DNA of 64,000 bases from Erythrophleum ivorense (Eukaryota; Streptophyta; Magnoliopsida; Fabales; Fabaceae): the NCBI GenBank assembly GCA_026724425.1, contig JAIUCV010000084.1, positions 3,900,001 through 3,964,000 of the forward strand, in the 5' to 3' direction. The notes under the pieces were generated by a model. It worked only from the letters and a program-made list of their open reading frames with translations. It ran no database searches and was not told the origin of the DNA. Below, one piece after another: positions 34,373 to 45,247 of this stretch. The stretch's first letter is position 1, and each line of letters starts with the position of its first letter. The position numbers and the translations under genes are program-made.

Positions 34373-34909
34373 ATGGCTTTCTCTTGCGTTGCAAGAAATA
34401 TGTTCTCGATTCTTCCTCTTCTCGTTATTTTATCAGTCACTTCTTCATCTTCAGCTTTTTCTCCGAGTGACAAAGTCACAAAAGAATTACTTTACCAACT
34501 CTGCTCAAAACCGACAATTTACAACCATTTCTGCGTCGCCTGGCTAACTTCTGATCCAACAACCTTCACCCTTGATCTGAATGGTCTTATTAATTTGGTC
34601 CTCCAATAGACGCAATAGTTTGGCTATAAGAACCACGACTTATCCGACTCAAGACCCCATATGGGTCTTCTGTGACAGATTATGAATTAGCCATTAAAGC
34701 AATCGAGGGAGCTCAAGGATTTGCAAGCTCTAAGTGCTACCAGTTAGCATCTCAGGCAGCTTCTAAAGCCTTTGATAGTATATCTTCGTGCGAAGCTCAG
34801 CTTGAAGGACGAAATAATTAATGTGCCGGCTTATGTTCCGTAACGCAATTTGATGTTTGGTAGGCAGTTTAACATTGATAGCATTTTCTCCAACATTTTG
34901 ACATCTTGA
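34373..34909 (+). pseudogene. Pectin methylesterase / invertase inhibitor (PMEI) pseudogene
   Basis: It begins with a good signal peptide (MAFSCVARNMFSILPLLVIL) and the family start LLYQLCSKPTIYNHFCVAWL, with the first paired cysteines. The frame stops at TAG (34607-34609). Family sequence resumes afterwards as SSVTDYELAIKAIEGAQGF and ASKAFDSISSCEAQLEG, and then, in a shifted frame, RNLMFGRQFNIDSIFSNIL to TGA at 34907-34909. At least three stops, one frameshift and an internal loss of perhaps 50-60 bp are apparent. Functional members bind pectin methylesterase or invertase in the cell wall through a four-helix bundle. This copy cannot make that fold. Confidence 0.75.
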
Positions 34910-35918
34910 TTTATGTTTCATTCACTATTAAAATGCCATTACCTGTTTTGTTGTAATAACATATAAACCAATAAATCTATAAATTCATAGTCAAACTATT
35001 AAAATTTCATTATTGGTGCGGCAAAAACTGCATCGATCAAAATTTGTAAATTGGAATAACTTGCAGTGCCTCGTTCCTCTTTTACGGTAAAAAATAAATG
35101 AATGGCTTACGAACAGTTTTCAAGAAACGAGGCTCCAAGAACTTATCAGATCGATTCAGTAAGAAAGTAAGAACAAGAATGAGGGTAAATTTTTTTTAGT
35201 ATTAACGACTGAGTATGTTTTACAAGAACAAGTAGTAAATAAACTAAAAGTGAAATTGTAGTGTCGATTATTGGATTAGGAATTGGCCCCTTGCTCTCCA
35301 CTCCTCCTCTTGTTTTAATAGCTCTCAACCGTGTTTGACGTCTCCATTTACTCCTTTGATTATGTCATAATTAACATTTACTTCTGTAGATAATTTATTA
35401 GTTCGTACCCGAACTCGACTCTTAGTATAACGGTATAACCCGTAGATTTAACTTTTTCTCTGATGTTCGGACCAGATGAGTTTTATGCATGACTTCAGTC
35501 TGAACTCTTCCACCTTGGTAAGAAAGTTACCTCACACAGCCTTGGATTTTACCTGTTATTGGGCCTTCAATTTTGGGCCGAGATTTATATGTCAATAGTT
35601 AGCCTCCAATTCCTTAAAATATAATTTTATTCCATCTAAGGAATTTCAGAAATAACAAAAGCTGATAATTTTGGGAGTTGTGTTTGTTCAGAGGATCTTG
35701 ATTTAGGGGCAATCAATTTTTGCAATTTGCAAAATAATGTGGCTAGTATCTCGGGACATCTAGAAAATCAGATTGAGTGATTTCTCTGGAGGTTCTTCTA
35801 TGCGACTGTTTACTGCATCAACTTAGAATGCTAATGTTCGGAAATTATAAATATTGTACTTAACCAACGACTGAACCTAGTTAACCAATTTCAGCCACAT
35901 GGATTGAAACCATCATAT
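34910..35918. other. Intergenic
   Basis: No gene recognised in 1 kb of AT-rich DNA. It ends where the duplicated segment starts. Confidence 0.35.
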
Positions 35919-36211
35919 GCTAAGTACAAAATAAACTGCACACCAAAATGCTAGTGGTGTACAACTGCAGAAAGAGTGAATGAAACCATAGAGTCATAGA
36001 CAATCAAATGAAACCCATCCACAACCAAAAGATCTTACAAGACTCACGTTTGTAGATTTTTTTTGGGTAACCTCTTGCACTCCTTTCAAAATAAATTAAA
36101 ATATCTCTCTTCTATACATTTGTTTTTGTTGAAATGTGGATGGCGAGGAGGCGGAGGAGGAGGACGAAAATAATTCGTCGACATCTTTCCCGAGCATATG
36201 GACGAAGCCAC

Positions 36212-37021
36212 TGTTGGAACTTAAATTAACAAGTGAGGTTGAGTCACTTTTCCGGTGTCTTTTCCGGCAAGGTCATTGCCCAGAAGTACCGGATTATGAG
36301 CTCATTAGAAAGCTTATAGTATGGACTACAACTTTGAATGCTCATATGATAAATTTGAAGAATTGGTGAATGAGAAATTGTTTGGTCAAAGTGTGATGTG
36401 GGAGACATAACAAGTTTTGTCCCACATTGGAAGTTGAGAGAATTTCTCTCTACTATATAATAAGACACATCATGGTTGATGATCAACAACATACATGGAG
36501 TGATAGATGGACCGACCACGCGCGCACCACCACCGAACCGAGCCGCGTCGTGGGCATGGACATGGACATGGACATGGACAATTGGACCTTCGGTCCATAA
36601 GTTAATTCTTTTTGGGGTATCAATTGCATTTCGGTTTTGGTTCAATGAAACCTTAAACCGGTGATGGTTCAATTCGCGCCCCTCCGGTTTATTAAAAACC
36701 GAACTCCATCGTCTTCTCCAATCACTCTGAAATTCAGAAAACAAAAAAACGTAAAGTTCTACGACATCTTCCTGCAAGTAAGTCTCGAGAGTTATTCATA
36801 GAATCTCGTGTTCGTCAGACTACGATTTGGGTGTTGCATATCGTTTTCATATACGGTTTTATCCTGGGATTCGTAATCGTATCGAACCGTACACTACGGG
36901 CGATTTTTCGAATTAAGGAAAGAGATAAATCTCGACTCCGTTTTTCATACGCGTTTTAAGAATCAGGTTTTATCTATCTCTTTACATTTGGTATTCTCAA
37001 TTCCGTTTTTGCGGTCCTACA
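36212..37021 (+). mobile_element. Solo LTR, Copia-like, 810 bp
   Basis: It begins TGTTGGAACTT, ends GGTCCTACA, and is flanked by the 5-bp duplication GCCAC (36207-36211 and 37022-37026). The other segment copy has the uninterrupted site with one GCCAC (45243-45247), which proves an insertion. Inside are GTCCCACATTGG and a TATA-like ACTATATAATAAG (36452-36464), as in Copia promoters, and four GGACAT units at about 36556-36579. No internal retrotransposon domain remains, so it arose by LTR-LTR recombination. Confidence 0.88.
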
Positions 37022-37026
37022 GCCAC

Positions 37027-37605
37027 AAAGACACAAATCTAATAAGATGGTGTAAATAATAACAAAAAAAAAAAAAAATCTGAGTATTGTGAATTTTCTT
37101 AAATTTTGTATTGTCGTCGCTCATTTGATTTATTGTAAGAACGTAGAAATCAAATTGTGATTCTAGTTCAGGAAGTTTTTAAAAATTGATATAAAAACAA
37201 ATTGTGGGGCTATGTTTAGAATTATGTTTGTACGTTGGATTCACTCATCCAATTATCTCTCTGCACTGAAATCTTGTCTTCTTGCCATGAGTTAGTTAAC
37301 ATGGACCATCGAGCATGTTCCTCGTGCTGAAATTCTAAGTTCAAATCAATTACCGTATAGTAGAATACCAACCCATGAGGATCAGAATGTGATGTGAGGA
37401 AAAAGCCAAGAAATATTTGAAGCTGATAAATTTAGGGTTTTTGTAAAAAAAAAGTGAGTGATTATTAATCTTTTTTACTTTTTTACTTTTTTACTTTCAC
37501 CGCAGAAACTTCCTATAAATAGCGATACAATGTGATTGCTCTCTACAACTCAAGTCACTCAAACAAAACAAAACAAAAAAACCCACCAAACCCTAAAAAA
37601 ACACA
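37027..37605 (+). promoter_or_regulatory. Promoter of WSCP gene 1
   Basis: Shared with the promoter of WSCP gene 2. A TATA box, CTATAAATAG, lies at 37513-37522, about 90 bp before the ATG. A repeated TTTTTTACTT block (37470-37497) precedes it. The transcription start is probably near 37545. Confidence 0.6.
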
Positions 37606-38295
37606 ATGAAGAAACTTTCAGTGTTCTCTTTTCTCATCTCTCTCCTGTTGGTTGCAGCGGTCTGCGCCAACGGCCAAAAAGTGGAGTTACTGGTGAAAGA
37701 CACCGACGGCAATCCAGTTAAAGTCGGTGAAAAATACTTCATCCAGCCCGTTAAGACCACGAGTAACAACGGAGGTGGTCTTGTCCCAGCCGCAATCACA
37801 ATACTTCCCTTTTGTCCACTTGGTATCACCCAGACAATCCTTCCGTACCAACCTGGCCTACCTGTTAGCTTCGAATTTCCATACTTAACCCCAGACACCA
37901 CCGTTACGACATCTTCCACTGTAAACATCAAGTTCGAGTCCGACATCTGGCCGGTCTGCAACGAGTTTTCCAAGTTATGGGAAGTCGATGTTTCCTCATC
38001 GGCTGCCAAGGAGCCTGCGATTCTCATCGGTGGTAAACGGGGAGCCGAAAATAGCGCGTTTAAGATTGAGAGAGCTGGAGAAGAAACAGGACCACACACT
38101 TACAAGTTGACCACCTCAAACGGAATCGTTGGAACCACCCCAGGAGCTTGGCTTAGTGCACCACAACTAGTTATCACGAATGATGATTCTAAGACCTTAC
38201 TCGTCAAATTCAACAAGGTCGATGATGCTACTACGGCTACTACTTCTACTTCTCGGGTTGAGAAGTTAGGTTTAAGGATGTTCCCGTTCTACTAG
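37606..38295 (+). CDS. Water-soluble chlorophyll protein (WSCP), Kunitz family, copy 1
   Basis: Intronless, 229 codons. The signal peptide runs to about residue 23 (MKKLSVFSFLISLLLVAAVC). The mature part is a Kunitz/STI beta-trefoil: GNPVKVGEKYFIQPV is the family start. LPFCPLGITQ matches the chlorophyll-binding (F/Y)xPLG motif of class II WSCPs, and NIKFESDIWPVC supplies the partner cysteine. It resembles Arabidopsis WSCP (At1g72290 as I recall), including the KVDDATTATT tail, but ends with an extra SRVEKLGLRMFPFY. Class II WSCPs bind chlorophyll as tetramers and can inhibit papain-like proteases; expression is typically in young or stressed tissue and flowers. The frame is intact and it lies in copy A of the segmental duplication. 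Confidence 0.88.
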   Translation: MKKLSVFSFLISLLLVAAVCANGQKVELLVKDTDGNPVKVGEKYFIQPVKTTSNNGGGLVPAAITILPFCPLGITQTILPYQPGLPVSFEFPYLTPDTTVTTSSTVNIKFESDIWPVCNEFSKLWEVDVSSSAAKEPAILIGGKRGAENSAFKIERAGEETGPHTYKLTTSNGIVGTTPGAWLSAPQLVITNDDSKTLLVKFNKVDDATTATTSTSRVEKLGLRMFPFY

Positions 38296-39430
38296 TTAAC
38301 GTAATGTAAAAGCCTGTGACTCGTCATAGCCAAAAATAAATGGGTTGAGATTATACCCGCACGCATATGTATGATAAATGTATCTGAAACTTTTCTCTAC
38401 TTCCGTAATAAATAAACTAAAATTATGTTCTCCAGCGCTTTATGAGACACAGCTTTACATTAAACACGTACGCCTATTATTTTCATGTCTTTTCACAAAT
38501 CGGTAAACCACCATGATAATATAACTGATAATCCAAAATTTCTCAGATTTTCTAAAATACTAAACATGATATATAGCCATCTTTCTCGGCTTTCCCATCT
38601 TACCAAATTTGTAGGAATCGTAATGATCGTAATTAATTGTTATTTTCTATATAAAAGACCATAAAAGATTGAATGATGCACATAACGTTTGCTATGGAAC
38701 TCTCTTGTCTTGATTATACTTGGTTTTGATTGGAACCTCTATAATTTATCTAACAATGTTTAACTGGATTTAGTGATACCATAACTTCACATGTAGTTAT
38801 TGTATATAAAAATAACTCGAAATTGATCAGATATAATAAATCAACCATTATGTTAAAAACGGAGAAAAACAAAGGTACATAGAGAAAAAGAGATCCATAC
38901 GAAAAAAATAGTTTTTTACTCGAATGTTAAACATTCAACCCAAATAGAGTTTGGTATGCTTTTGATCGAGCATGTCTCTTATATCAGATTAGTGTTGGAA
39001 CTCAATTTTAAGACATGTTTTGACGGTATATTTCGAGGCAACTTTTCATTAAATTTATGTGACAAAATGACCAGAAAATAAGAGTGATTGGGGCATCGCC
39101 GTGAATACTGTAATAGAGTGTATTCATATGTTAAAACTGAAGTTTGTTTTCAAGGAAAAAATGTGTGTCCGAAGTTTGTTGTTTGGGAAATACAAAATGG
39201 ACAAAGTAGATTTTGTCGGGCATTAAAAATTTCGGAAAAATCTCACTAGTATAAATAATGAAACAGTTTTGACAAGGATCAAAACCTTAAGACGATAAAG
39301 TGAAAACTCATGCCAAAACATATACATGAGACCAAAAAAAAAAAAAAAAAAAAACCATAAACATGCACATGGCGGTCAAAGTTAAGTGGGGTTCGGGCTC
39401 GGGTTTCGGTTTGGATTTGAATACATAGAC
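38296..39430. other. 3' flank of WSCP 1 within copy A
   Basis: No gene. It matches 46780-47170 and then, beyond the Helitrons, 54148-54381 and 56059-56456 of copy B. The uninterrupted junction AGA/TTAG at 38988/38989 is the empty site for Helitron 2. Confidence 0.65.
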
Positions 39431-39508
39431 GTTGGTCCAATAACTTGTCTTGCATCAAATTTGGGTTTTATAATTGACCACTACAAATATCCGAACTTGA
39501 TAAATGAT

Positions 39509-39630
39509 GAGAAAACGGTCAATTAAATGCTGAACTTACACATTTTTGCCAAAACAAATACGAACTCTTTATTAAGCCAAAAAAATCACCAAATTGGGTT
39601 AACCTAGCCAATTAGAATACCAATTTAGTC
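39509..39630 (+). repeat. MULE left terminal inverted repeat
   Basis: Pairs in inverted orientation with 42921-43042. Shared blocks include GAGAAAACGGTC, TTTTTGCCAAAACAAATACG and ATACCAATTTAGTC. Confidence 0.8.
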
Positions 39631-39856
39631 AACCAAATTTGGAGATTAATGAGTGTTAAACGCCGTTTACTGTTCACGTTAAAACAAAAAATGTTGTTTC
39701 TGAAACAAATGAAAACACTAAAAATCCCAATTCTCTTTCTCAAATCCCTAATTTCTTTTCAGCAATTCAATTTTTCTGGTTTCTTCTCTCTTCTCTAAGT
39801 CTCGTTCTTTTTTTTTATCTCTATCACTTTGTTTCTCCACATCTTAAATTTCAGAG

Positions 39857-42282
39857 GTGATGATGAAAAGGATAAAGTTAACACCACGGCGAGGCAGAAA
39901 ACGTGACGTTGCTGAGGAAGATGATATCGACAAAGATGGGCGTGAGCCAATACCTGGAGATGACTGTGAGGCTATTGTTGATGATGTTGGTGATGAGGTA
40001 ACAGATGATAACGAGGAGCATGGTGTAGCTGTTCGAGAAGTAATTGTTGAAGACCAAGCTTTATCAAATTACTTTGGAGATATTGCGAGCAATGACAATG
40101 AGGAGAATGATGACAATGGAGATGATATATGGAACGATGATACAATACCGGATCCTCTATCATCAGACGATGAGGAAGAGGAAGCAGAAAGGGAATCTCG
40201 TGAGGATACAATACCACAGGATGAAATTCTAGCGTTAGGCAAGACCTTTGGTTGTGCTTATGAGTTCAAGCAAACGCTTATTAGGTACTCTCTGAAAACT
40301 AGATATGATATTAAGTTATACATGTCTTCACAAAACAAGCTTGGTGCGGTTTGCTCTGACACAGAGTATGACTGTCAATGGAGATGTTATTGCTCCTACG
40401 AGAAGAGCAAACACAAGATGCAGATTAAGGTGTATGTGAATGAGCACATATGTGTCAGGTCTGGTTACTCAAAGATGCTAAAGAGTTCATCAATTGCTGA
40501 ATTGTTTAGCGAAAGGCTGAGATTGAATCCCAAACTTACGGCAAAGGAGATGGCTGAAGAAATCAAGAGGAACTATAATTTAATTGTTACTGATGAGCAA
40601 TGTCGGAAAGCAAAGACAAAAATTACAAAGGAAAGAAGAGCTAGCCACGAATCACATTTTTCTCGAATTTGGGATTACGAAGCAGAGATCCTTCGGAAGA
40701 ATCCAGGCACCATTACGGAGATTCAGACTATTCCAGGACCAAGACCAGGAAGCAAGCAAAGGTTTGATCGTATGTATGTTTGCTTTGAAGCACAACGAGT
40801 AGCTTGGAAAACTACATGTAGACCTATCATAGGACTAGATAGTGCTTTTCTTAAATGGGATGTCAAAGGCCAATTGATAGCTGCGGTTGGAAGAGATGGA
40901 GATAACAGAATTGTTCCTATTGCATGGGCAATAGTAGAGATAGAAAACGATGTTAATTGGCTTTGGTTTGTGGATCATCTTAAACGAGATTTAGGCCTTG
41001 GTGATGGCAGCAACATAACAATCATATCAGATAAGCAGAAGGTAAATTTGATTAAGTGTTAAGTTTACCATATTCTTTTTTGCTTATATATGATTCATAT
41101 TTATAGGCTTTGAATTTATTTGCAGGGTTTGGTGAAAGCTGTTCACAATGAGCTTCCACAAGCTGAACACCGTATGTGTGCTCGACATATTCTAGGAAAC
41201 TGGAAAAGAGATAGTGGCGATCCAGAGTTAGAGCGGCTATTCTGGAAAATAACACGCAGTTACACACAAGGAGATTATGCAGATAATATGGCAGCATTGA
41301 TGAGTTACAGCAAAGGTGCATATGATTCTCTACAAAAGACCAATCCTCCTACGTGGTCTCGGGCCTTCTTTAAGGTTGGTTCATGCTGCAATGATAACTT
41401 GAATAATCTAAATGAGTCTTTCAATAGAACCATCCGTGAAGCTAGGAGAAAACCATTACTTGAGTTGTTTGAGGAGATTAGGAGACAATGTATGGTGCGT
41501 ACTGCTAAGAGATCTATTATTGCAAATAGGCTCAAAACTAGATTCACAAAGAGAGCACATGCTGAAATTGAAAAGGCTATAGAGATGTCTAAGGAATGCA
41601 TAAGGTATATGTCCACTGATGATTTGCATGAGATAGACGATCATAATTGTGGATATAGTGTAGATTTGCGTTTGAAAACGTGTGGCTGCGGGAGGTGGCA
41701 GTTAAATGGAATTCCATGTCATCATGCTGCTTGTGTTATCATAGCAAAAAAACAGAAGGTTGATGATTATGTCTCGGAATATTTCACAACTCGAATGTGG
41801 CGCCAAACATATGAGCATAGTATTAGACCTGTGGAAGGTATGAAGCTGTGGCCGAGATTAAATAGGTTGCCTGTCTTACCACCACCAAATAGACTAGGAA
41901 ACCGTGGTAGACCAAGTAACTATGCTAGGCGTAAAAGCATTAACGAAGCTGCCTCTTCATCTAAGAAGACCAAGTTAACTCGGGAGAAGCGTATCATGAC
42001 ATGCTCGAACTGTAGGGAAGAAGGACATAATAAGTTATCATGTTCAGAACCTTCTGTTGAGCCTGAAGCTAAAAGACCAAGGGGTAGACCAAAGAAAGAT
42101 CAGGTTATTTCTTCCCTAGAGTTTATATGCACATTCTGTTTTGCTTCCACTACTAGTTAGAGTTTTAGAGTTTTTTTAAAACACTGAAATAGTTGTTTAA
42201 ATATTATACATTACTTGGTCTGTAGGAAGGACAATCACATGGAGGATCACACGGAGGAGCAGAAGTTGGATCACAAGGATAA
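39857..42282 (+). CDS. MULE transposase (MURA-like, SWIM and CCHC zinc fingers)
   Basis: Three exons, 39857-41041, 41126-42103 and 42226-42282, give 739 codons with no stop or frameshift. Order of domains: acidic N-terminus (1-120); MuDR DNA-binding region (about 125-220, LGKTFGCAYEFKQTLIRYSL); DDE transposase core (about 320-490) with Asp in IIGLDSAFLKWD, Asp in IISDKQKGLVKA and a likely acidic residue in NLNESFN; SWIM finger (about 605-640, CGCGRWQLNGIPCHHAACV); zinc knuckle CSNCREEGHNKLSC; and an AT-hook-like PRGRPKK. Exon 3 adds a Gly/His-rich tail. It cuts and pastes elements sharing its inverted repeats. Any of three adjacent ATGs may start it. Similar proteins were domesticated as FAR1/MUSTANG-like factors, but the inverted repeats show this one is still in a transposon. 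Confidence 0.88.
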
Positions 42283-42481
42283 TTCAGACGATGATTAAAT
42301 GTTTTTTTATGTCATATTGAACTTTCAGACTTTGTTGCTTTTGGTTTTTTATGTAATCGTCTAGAAACAGAAAAGGTTGTTGGTCACATTTTTTCATATA
42401 AATGGAGTTTCTTTGAAATAAGATTTGTTCATGCATTCTTTGAGAGAATTGGGGATTTTCTGTTTTTGTATTTAAAAGAAA

Positions 42482-42507
42482 GAGAAAACGGTCATTTAAA
42501 TGCTGAG
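42482..42507 (+). repeat. Internal copy of the MULE terminal sequence
   Basis: GAGAAAACGGTCATTTAAAT followed by GCTGAG matches the outer 25 bp of the left inverted repeat in direct orientation, 200 bp after the transposase stop codon. It may be the relic of a truncated element end. Confidence 0.6.
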
Positions 42508-42920
42508 GAAACAATATACATGAACCAGTGCATTGAGGATGTTGCTTATGAATCCTTGTTCAAACGTAAAAGTTATGATTACAAATAAGTGCTATATAGC
42601 TCTCTGGAATTCTATAATTGAGATAGAGAGTCATGAGAGAGACATAAGACATAGAGACGTTAAGTTCTTCCTTTTCGTCATTGCCTGAAACTGCAGATTT
42701 GGAGAAGAGAAGGAAGAGAATTAGAGAACGAGAGAACGAGAATTGGAGAAGAGAAAGAAACCAGCAAAATCCGAGATGGAGAAGAGATGAATTGAAATTA
42801 GGGATTTGAAAGGGATAATTGGAATTTTTGTATGTTTTCACCTATATCAGAAAACGAGGTCGTGTCCATTTAACGTCTACAATAAACGGAGGTAACGCTA
42901 ATTAAAGGAGAGAAAGCGAT

Positions 42921-43042
42921 GACTAAATTGGTATTCCAATTAGCTAGGTCAATACAAGTTTGTGATTTGTTTTGCTTAATGAAGAGTTCGTATTTGTTTT
43001 GGCAAAAATGATTAAGTTCAGCATTTAAATGACCGTTTTCTC
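42921..43042 (-). repeat. MULE right terminal inverted repeat
   Basis: Inverted partner of 39509-39630; its outer end is GACCGTTTTCTC (43031-43042). Confidence 0.8.
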
Positions 43043-43332
43043 AAAAAAATATTTGGACAATTAATTTATAGATTAATGATGTCTTTCATGACCATAATAA
43101 AATCTCCAATATTGCTCTAAAAATGGAGTTTCATACATTGAATCAAATGGCTTGATTATAAAGCATTAGTTTTTGTTTTGTTTAAGAGTACACAGAACGA
43201 CGCCTTTGTTAAGCTTCTCAACTCTGATTTTGAGTGCCGCAAATGAAAAGAAAATGTGGTTGTGTCTTAGAATTCAAACTTTCTGGCTACAAGCAATTAA
43301 AGATAATAAGATAGTTTGATGACACACTGGTT

Positions 43333-44956
43333 ATTACTACATGTAAATATATAGATATAGTGGTAAGTGAAGCCGATGATGTAATTTATCACACATAAAC
43401 AGTATAAAAAATAAAAATAAAAAAATAAAAAAAGTATGAGATAGACCTGTGCCTTCGTGCTTAGTAGAGTAAGGTTGTAGTGGACGGGCCTGTGTTGTCC
43501 TTTTTATTTTTTAGGTTTAGTATTGACCCAAAATTCACTATATTCCTATCGTTTACAAAACAATCATTGTATGCTGTCAAATAAAAATTTCTAAGGTAAT
43601 TAATGTTCTTATAACGATGACATATATTGGGACTCTGCTAATCTTCTCGAAGGTTTTTAGATCGACACATCATACATTCTCATGCCACTATAATTTTAAC
43701 ATTGAAAAAGTAAATTTTAATGTTTTTTTTTGTCAAAATGTTACATGTAATTAATAAGTTTTTGAATGCAACATCAAAAAAAAAAAAAAAAAATGTTCGC
43801 TTCTTTTTTTACTTCTAGCGGCTCAACGTTTTCTTTGAGACGCTCAACTACGGCATATTATGACTGCGTTTAGCTAAGTTTTTGTAATGACTTGGTTTGG
43901 AATAGAGGTAACGGTTTTTGCTATGGTGTCTTTGTTATGTCTGTGAGAGATGTTTCTTGTTGGTGTGCAAGGCCCATATTGGTGGTTAGAGGCGGTTTCT
44001 CTGGTTATCCGTAGAGGCTCCAATGCCACCGGATGTAAAAGAATTTGCTGGAGTAATTCCATTTCTGTATTAGTCTTCGGAAAAGATGTAGGTGATATTT
44101 GAGGGCTGGTCTCGAGTGGAGTGCTTATGGCAATGACGATGAAGACTCAAATTCTTTGGACTTTCGGCAAACAACACAAATTTTCGAGCTTGTATTCGAA
44201 ACCGGTGTTTTCTCTCCGAGAATCTGTTAGATTTGCTTGATATGTGTATGCCTTATCGTTTGGTTCGCTTTTTGTATTGCTGTTGTAATTAAGTCTTTTC
44301 TTGTAGTTTTCGTCTTTCACAAATTTTAAATTAGTATAAAATTTATCATTTTACCAAAAAAAAAATAAACTATAAGCAGATATAAATTCACCTATATAAA
44401 AGTATCTGAACTTGTAGTAAACAGACTATCATAGTCCGTCACCTATAAAGATGAATTTTGCAACCATTAAACCACTAGGAATTAATTAGTCACATTGTTT
44501 ATTACAAACAATAGAGCCGAATATAGGCATTAGAATCAAATCCAACGTCCAAATTTTTTTAAATAAAGCATAAGCAAGATGGAGAAAATAAAATCTATCC
44601 ATGTATGTATGATGAGCTATGAATATATATGAATTGGACCAATGAAATAGAAATAAAGTGGAGCTAAGCAATGGATTCAGGTTATTGTCTCATTTAAAGC
44701 CAAATAGATTAATTATGACCGATTTTTTTTATTTTTAATAAAGAGTATGACCGGATTTTCACGATTTATTAACCATTTATATTTTCTTAAAAAATTAGTT
44801 GATTATCCAAATTAATTTGGTTCGGATGTTGATGTCTTAATAAAATAAAACAAAGAAACCAATAAATATATACACACACAAATAAAGTGGGATCCAACTT
44901 GAGCTCCTGCGGACTTTTTATATATTGAGTTTTTTTACACACACACACACTGGTTA
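43333..44956. other. Unique spacer between the two duplicated segments
   Basis: No gene recognised. About 43860-44365 is less AT-rich, with a plus-strand stretch ending in an A-run at 44356-44366; it may be an old poly(A)-tailed retroelement. A CA microsatellite (44937-44950) sits just before copy B. Confidence 0.35.
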
Positions 44957-45247
44957 GCTAAGTACAAAATAAACTGCACACCAAAATGCTAGTGGTGTAC
45001 AACTGCAGAAAGAGTGAATGAAACCATAGAGTCATAGACAATCAAATGAATTCCATCCACAACCAAAAGATCTTACAAGACTCACGTTTGTAGATTTTTT
45101 TTGGGTAACCTCTTGCACTCCTTTCAAAATAAATTAAAATATCTCTCTTCTATACATTTGTTTTTGTTGAAATGTGGATGGCGAGGAGGCGGAGGAGGAG
45201 GACAAATAATTCGTCGACATCTTTCCCGAGCATATGGACGAAGCCAC

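Larger units (their letters stand above)
39431..43068 (+). mobile_element. Mutator-like element (MULE), possibly autonomous
   Basis: Terminal inverted repeats of at least 122 bp pair 39509-39630 (starts GAGAAAACGGTCAATTAAAT) with 42921-43042. Imperfect pairing extends outward to about 39460 and 43065. The block is absent from copy B, where the site reads ATAGACTTTAAGGATG (56451-56466). A decayed target repeat may be ATAGAC/ATAGAT at 39425-39430 and about 43069. It carries one transposase gene with an intact frame. Confidence 0.82.
35919..43332 (+). repeat. Segmental duplication, copy A (contains WSCP gene 1)
   Basis: It starts GCTAAGTACAAAATAAACTG and shares long near-identical stretches with 44957-57386, in the same order and orientation. 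Matching blocks are 35919-36211 and 37022-38620 (WSCP gene and flanks), about 38750-39430, and 43078-43332. The interruptions 36212-37021 (solo LTR) and about 39431-43068 (MULE) are absent from copy B. The last shared bases are GACACACTGGTT (43321-43332). Confidence 0.88.

Noticed and set aside
36244..36777. 177-codon minus-strand frame with a Val-His repeat
   Set aside because: Lies inside the solo LTR; the Val-His run is only the GGACAT repeat read in antisense.
37593..38099. 168-codon frame antisense to WSCP gene 1 (and the similar one at 46119-46583)
   Set aside because: Antisense shadow of the conserved WSCP coding region; both copies show it because the sense gene is conserved.
43860..44366. 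Poly(A)-ended stretch in the spacer as a Sadhu- or LINE-type element
   Set aside because: The A-run and composition are suggestive, but no target duplication or recognisable coding domain was found, so it is mentioned only as a possibility.
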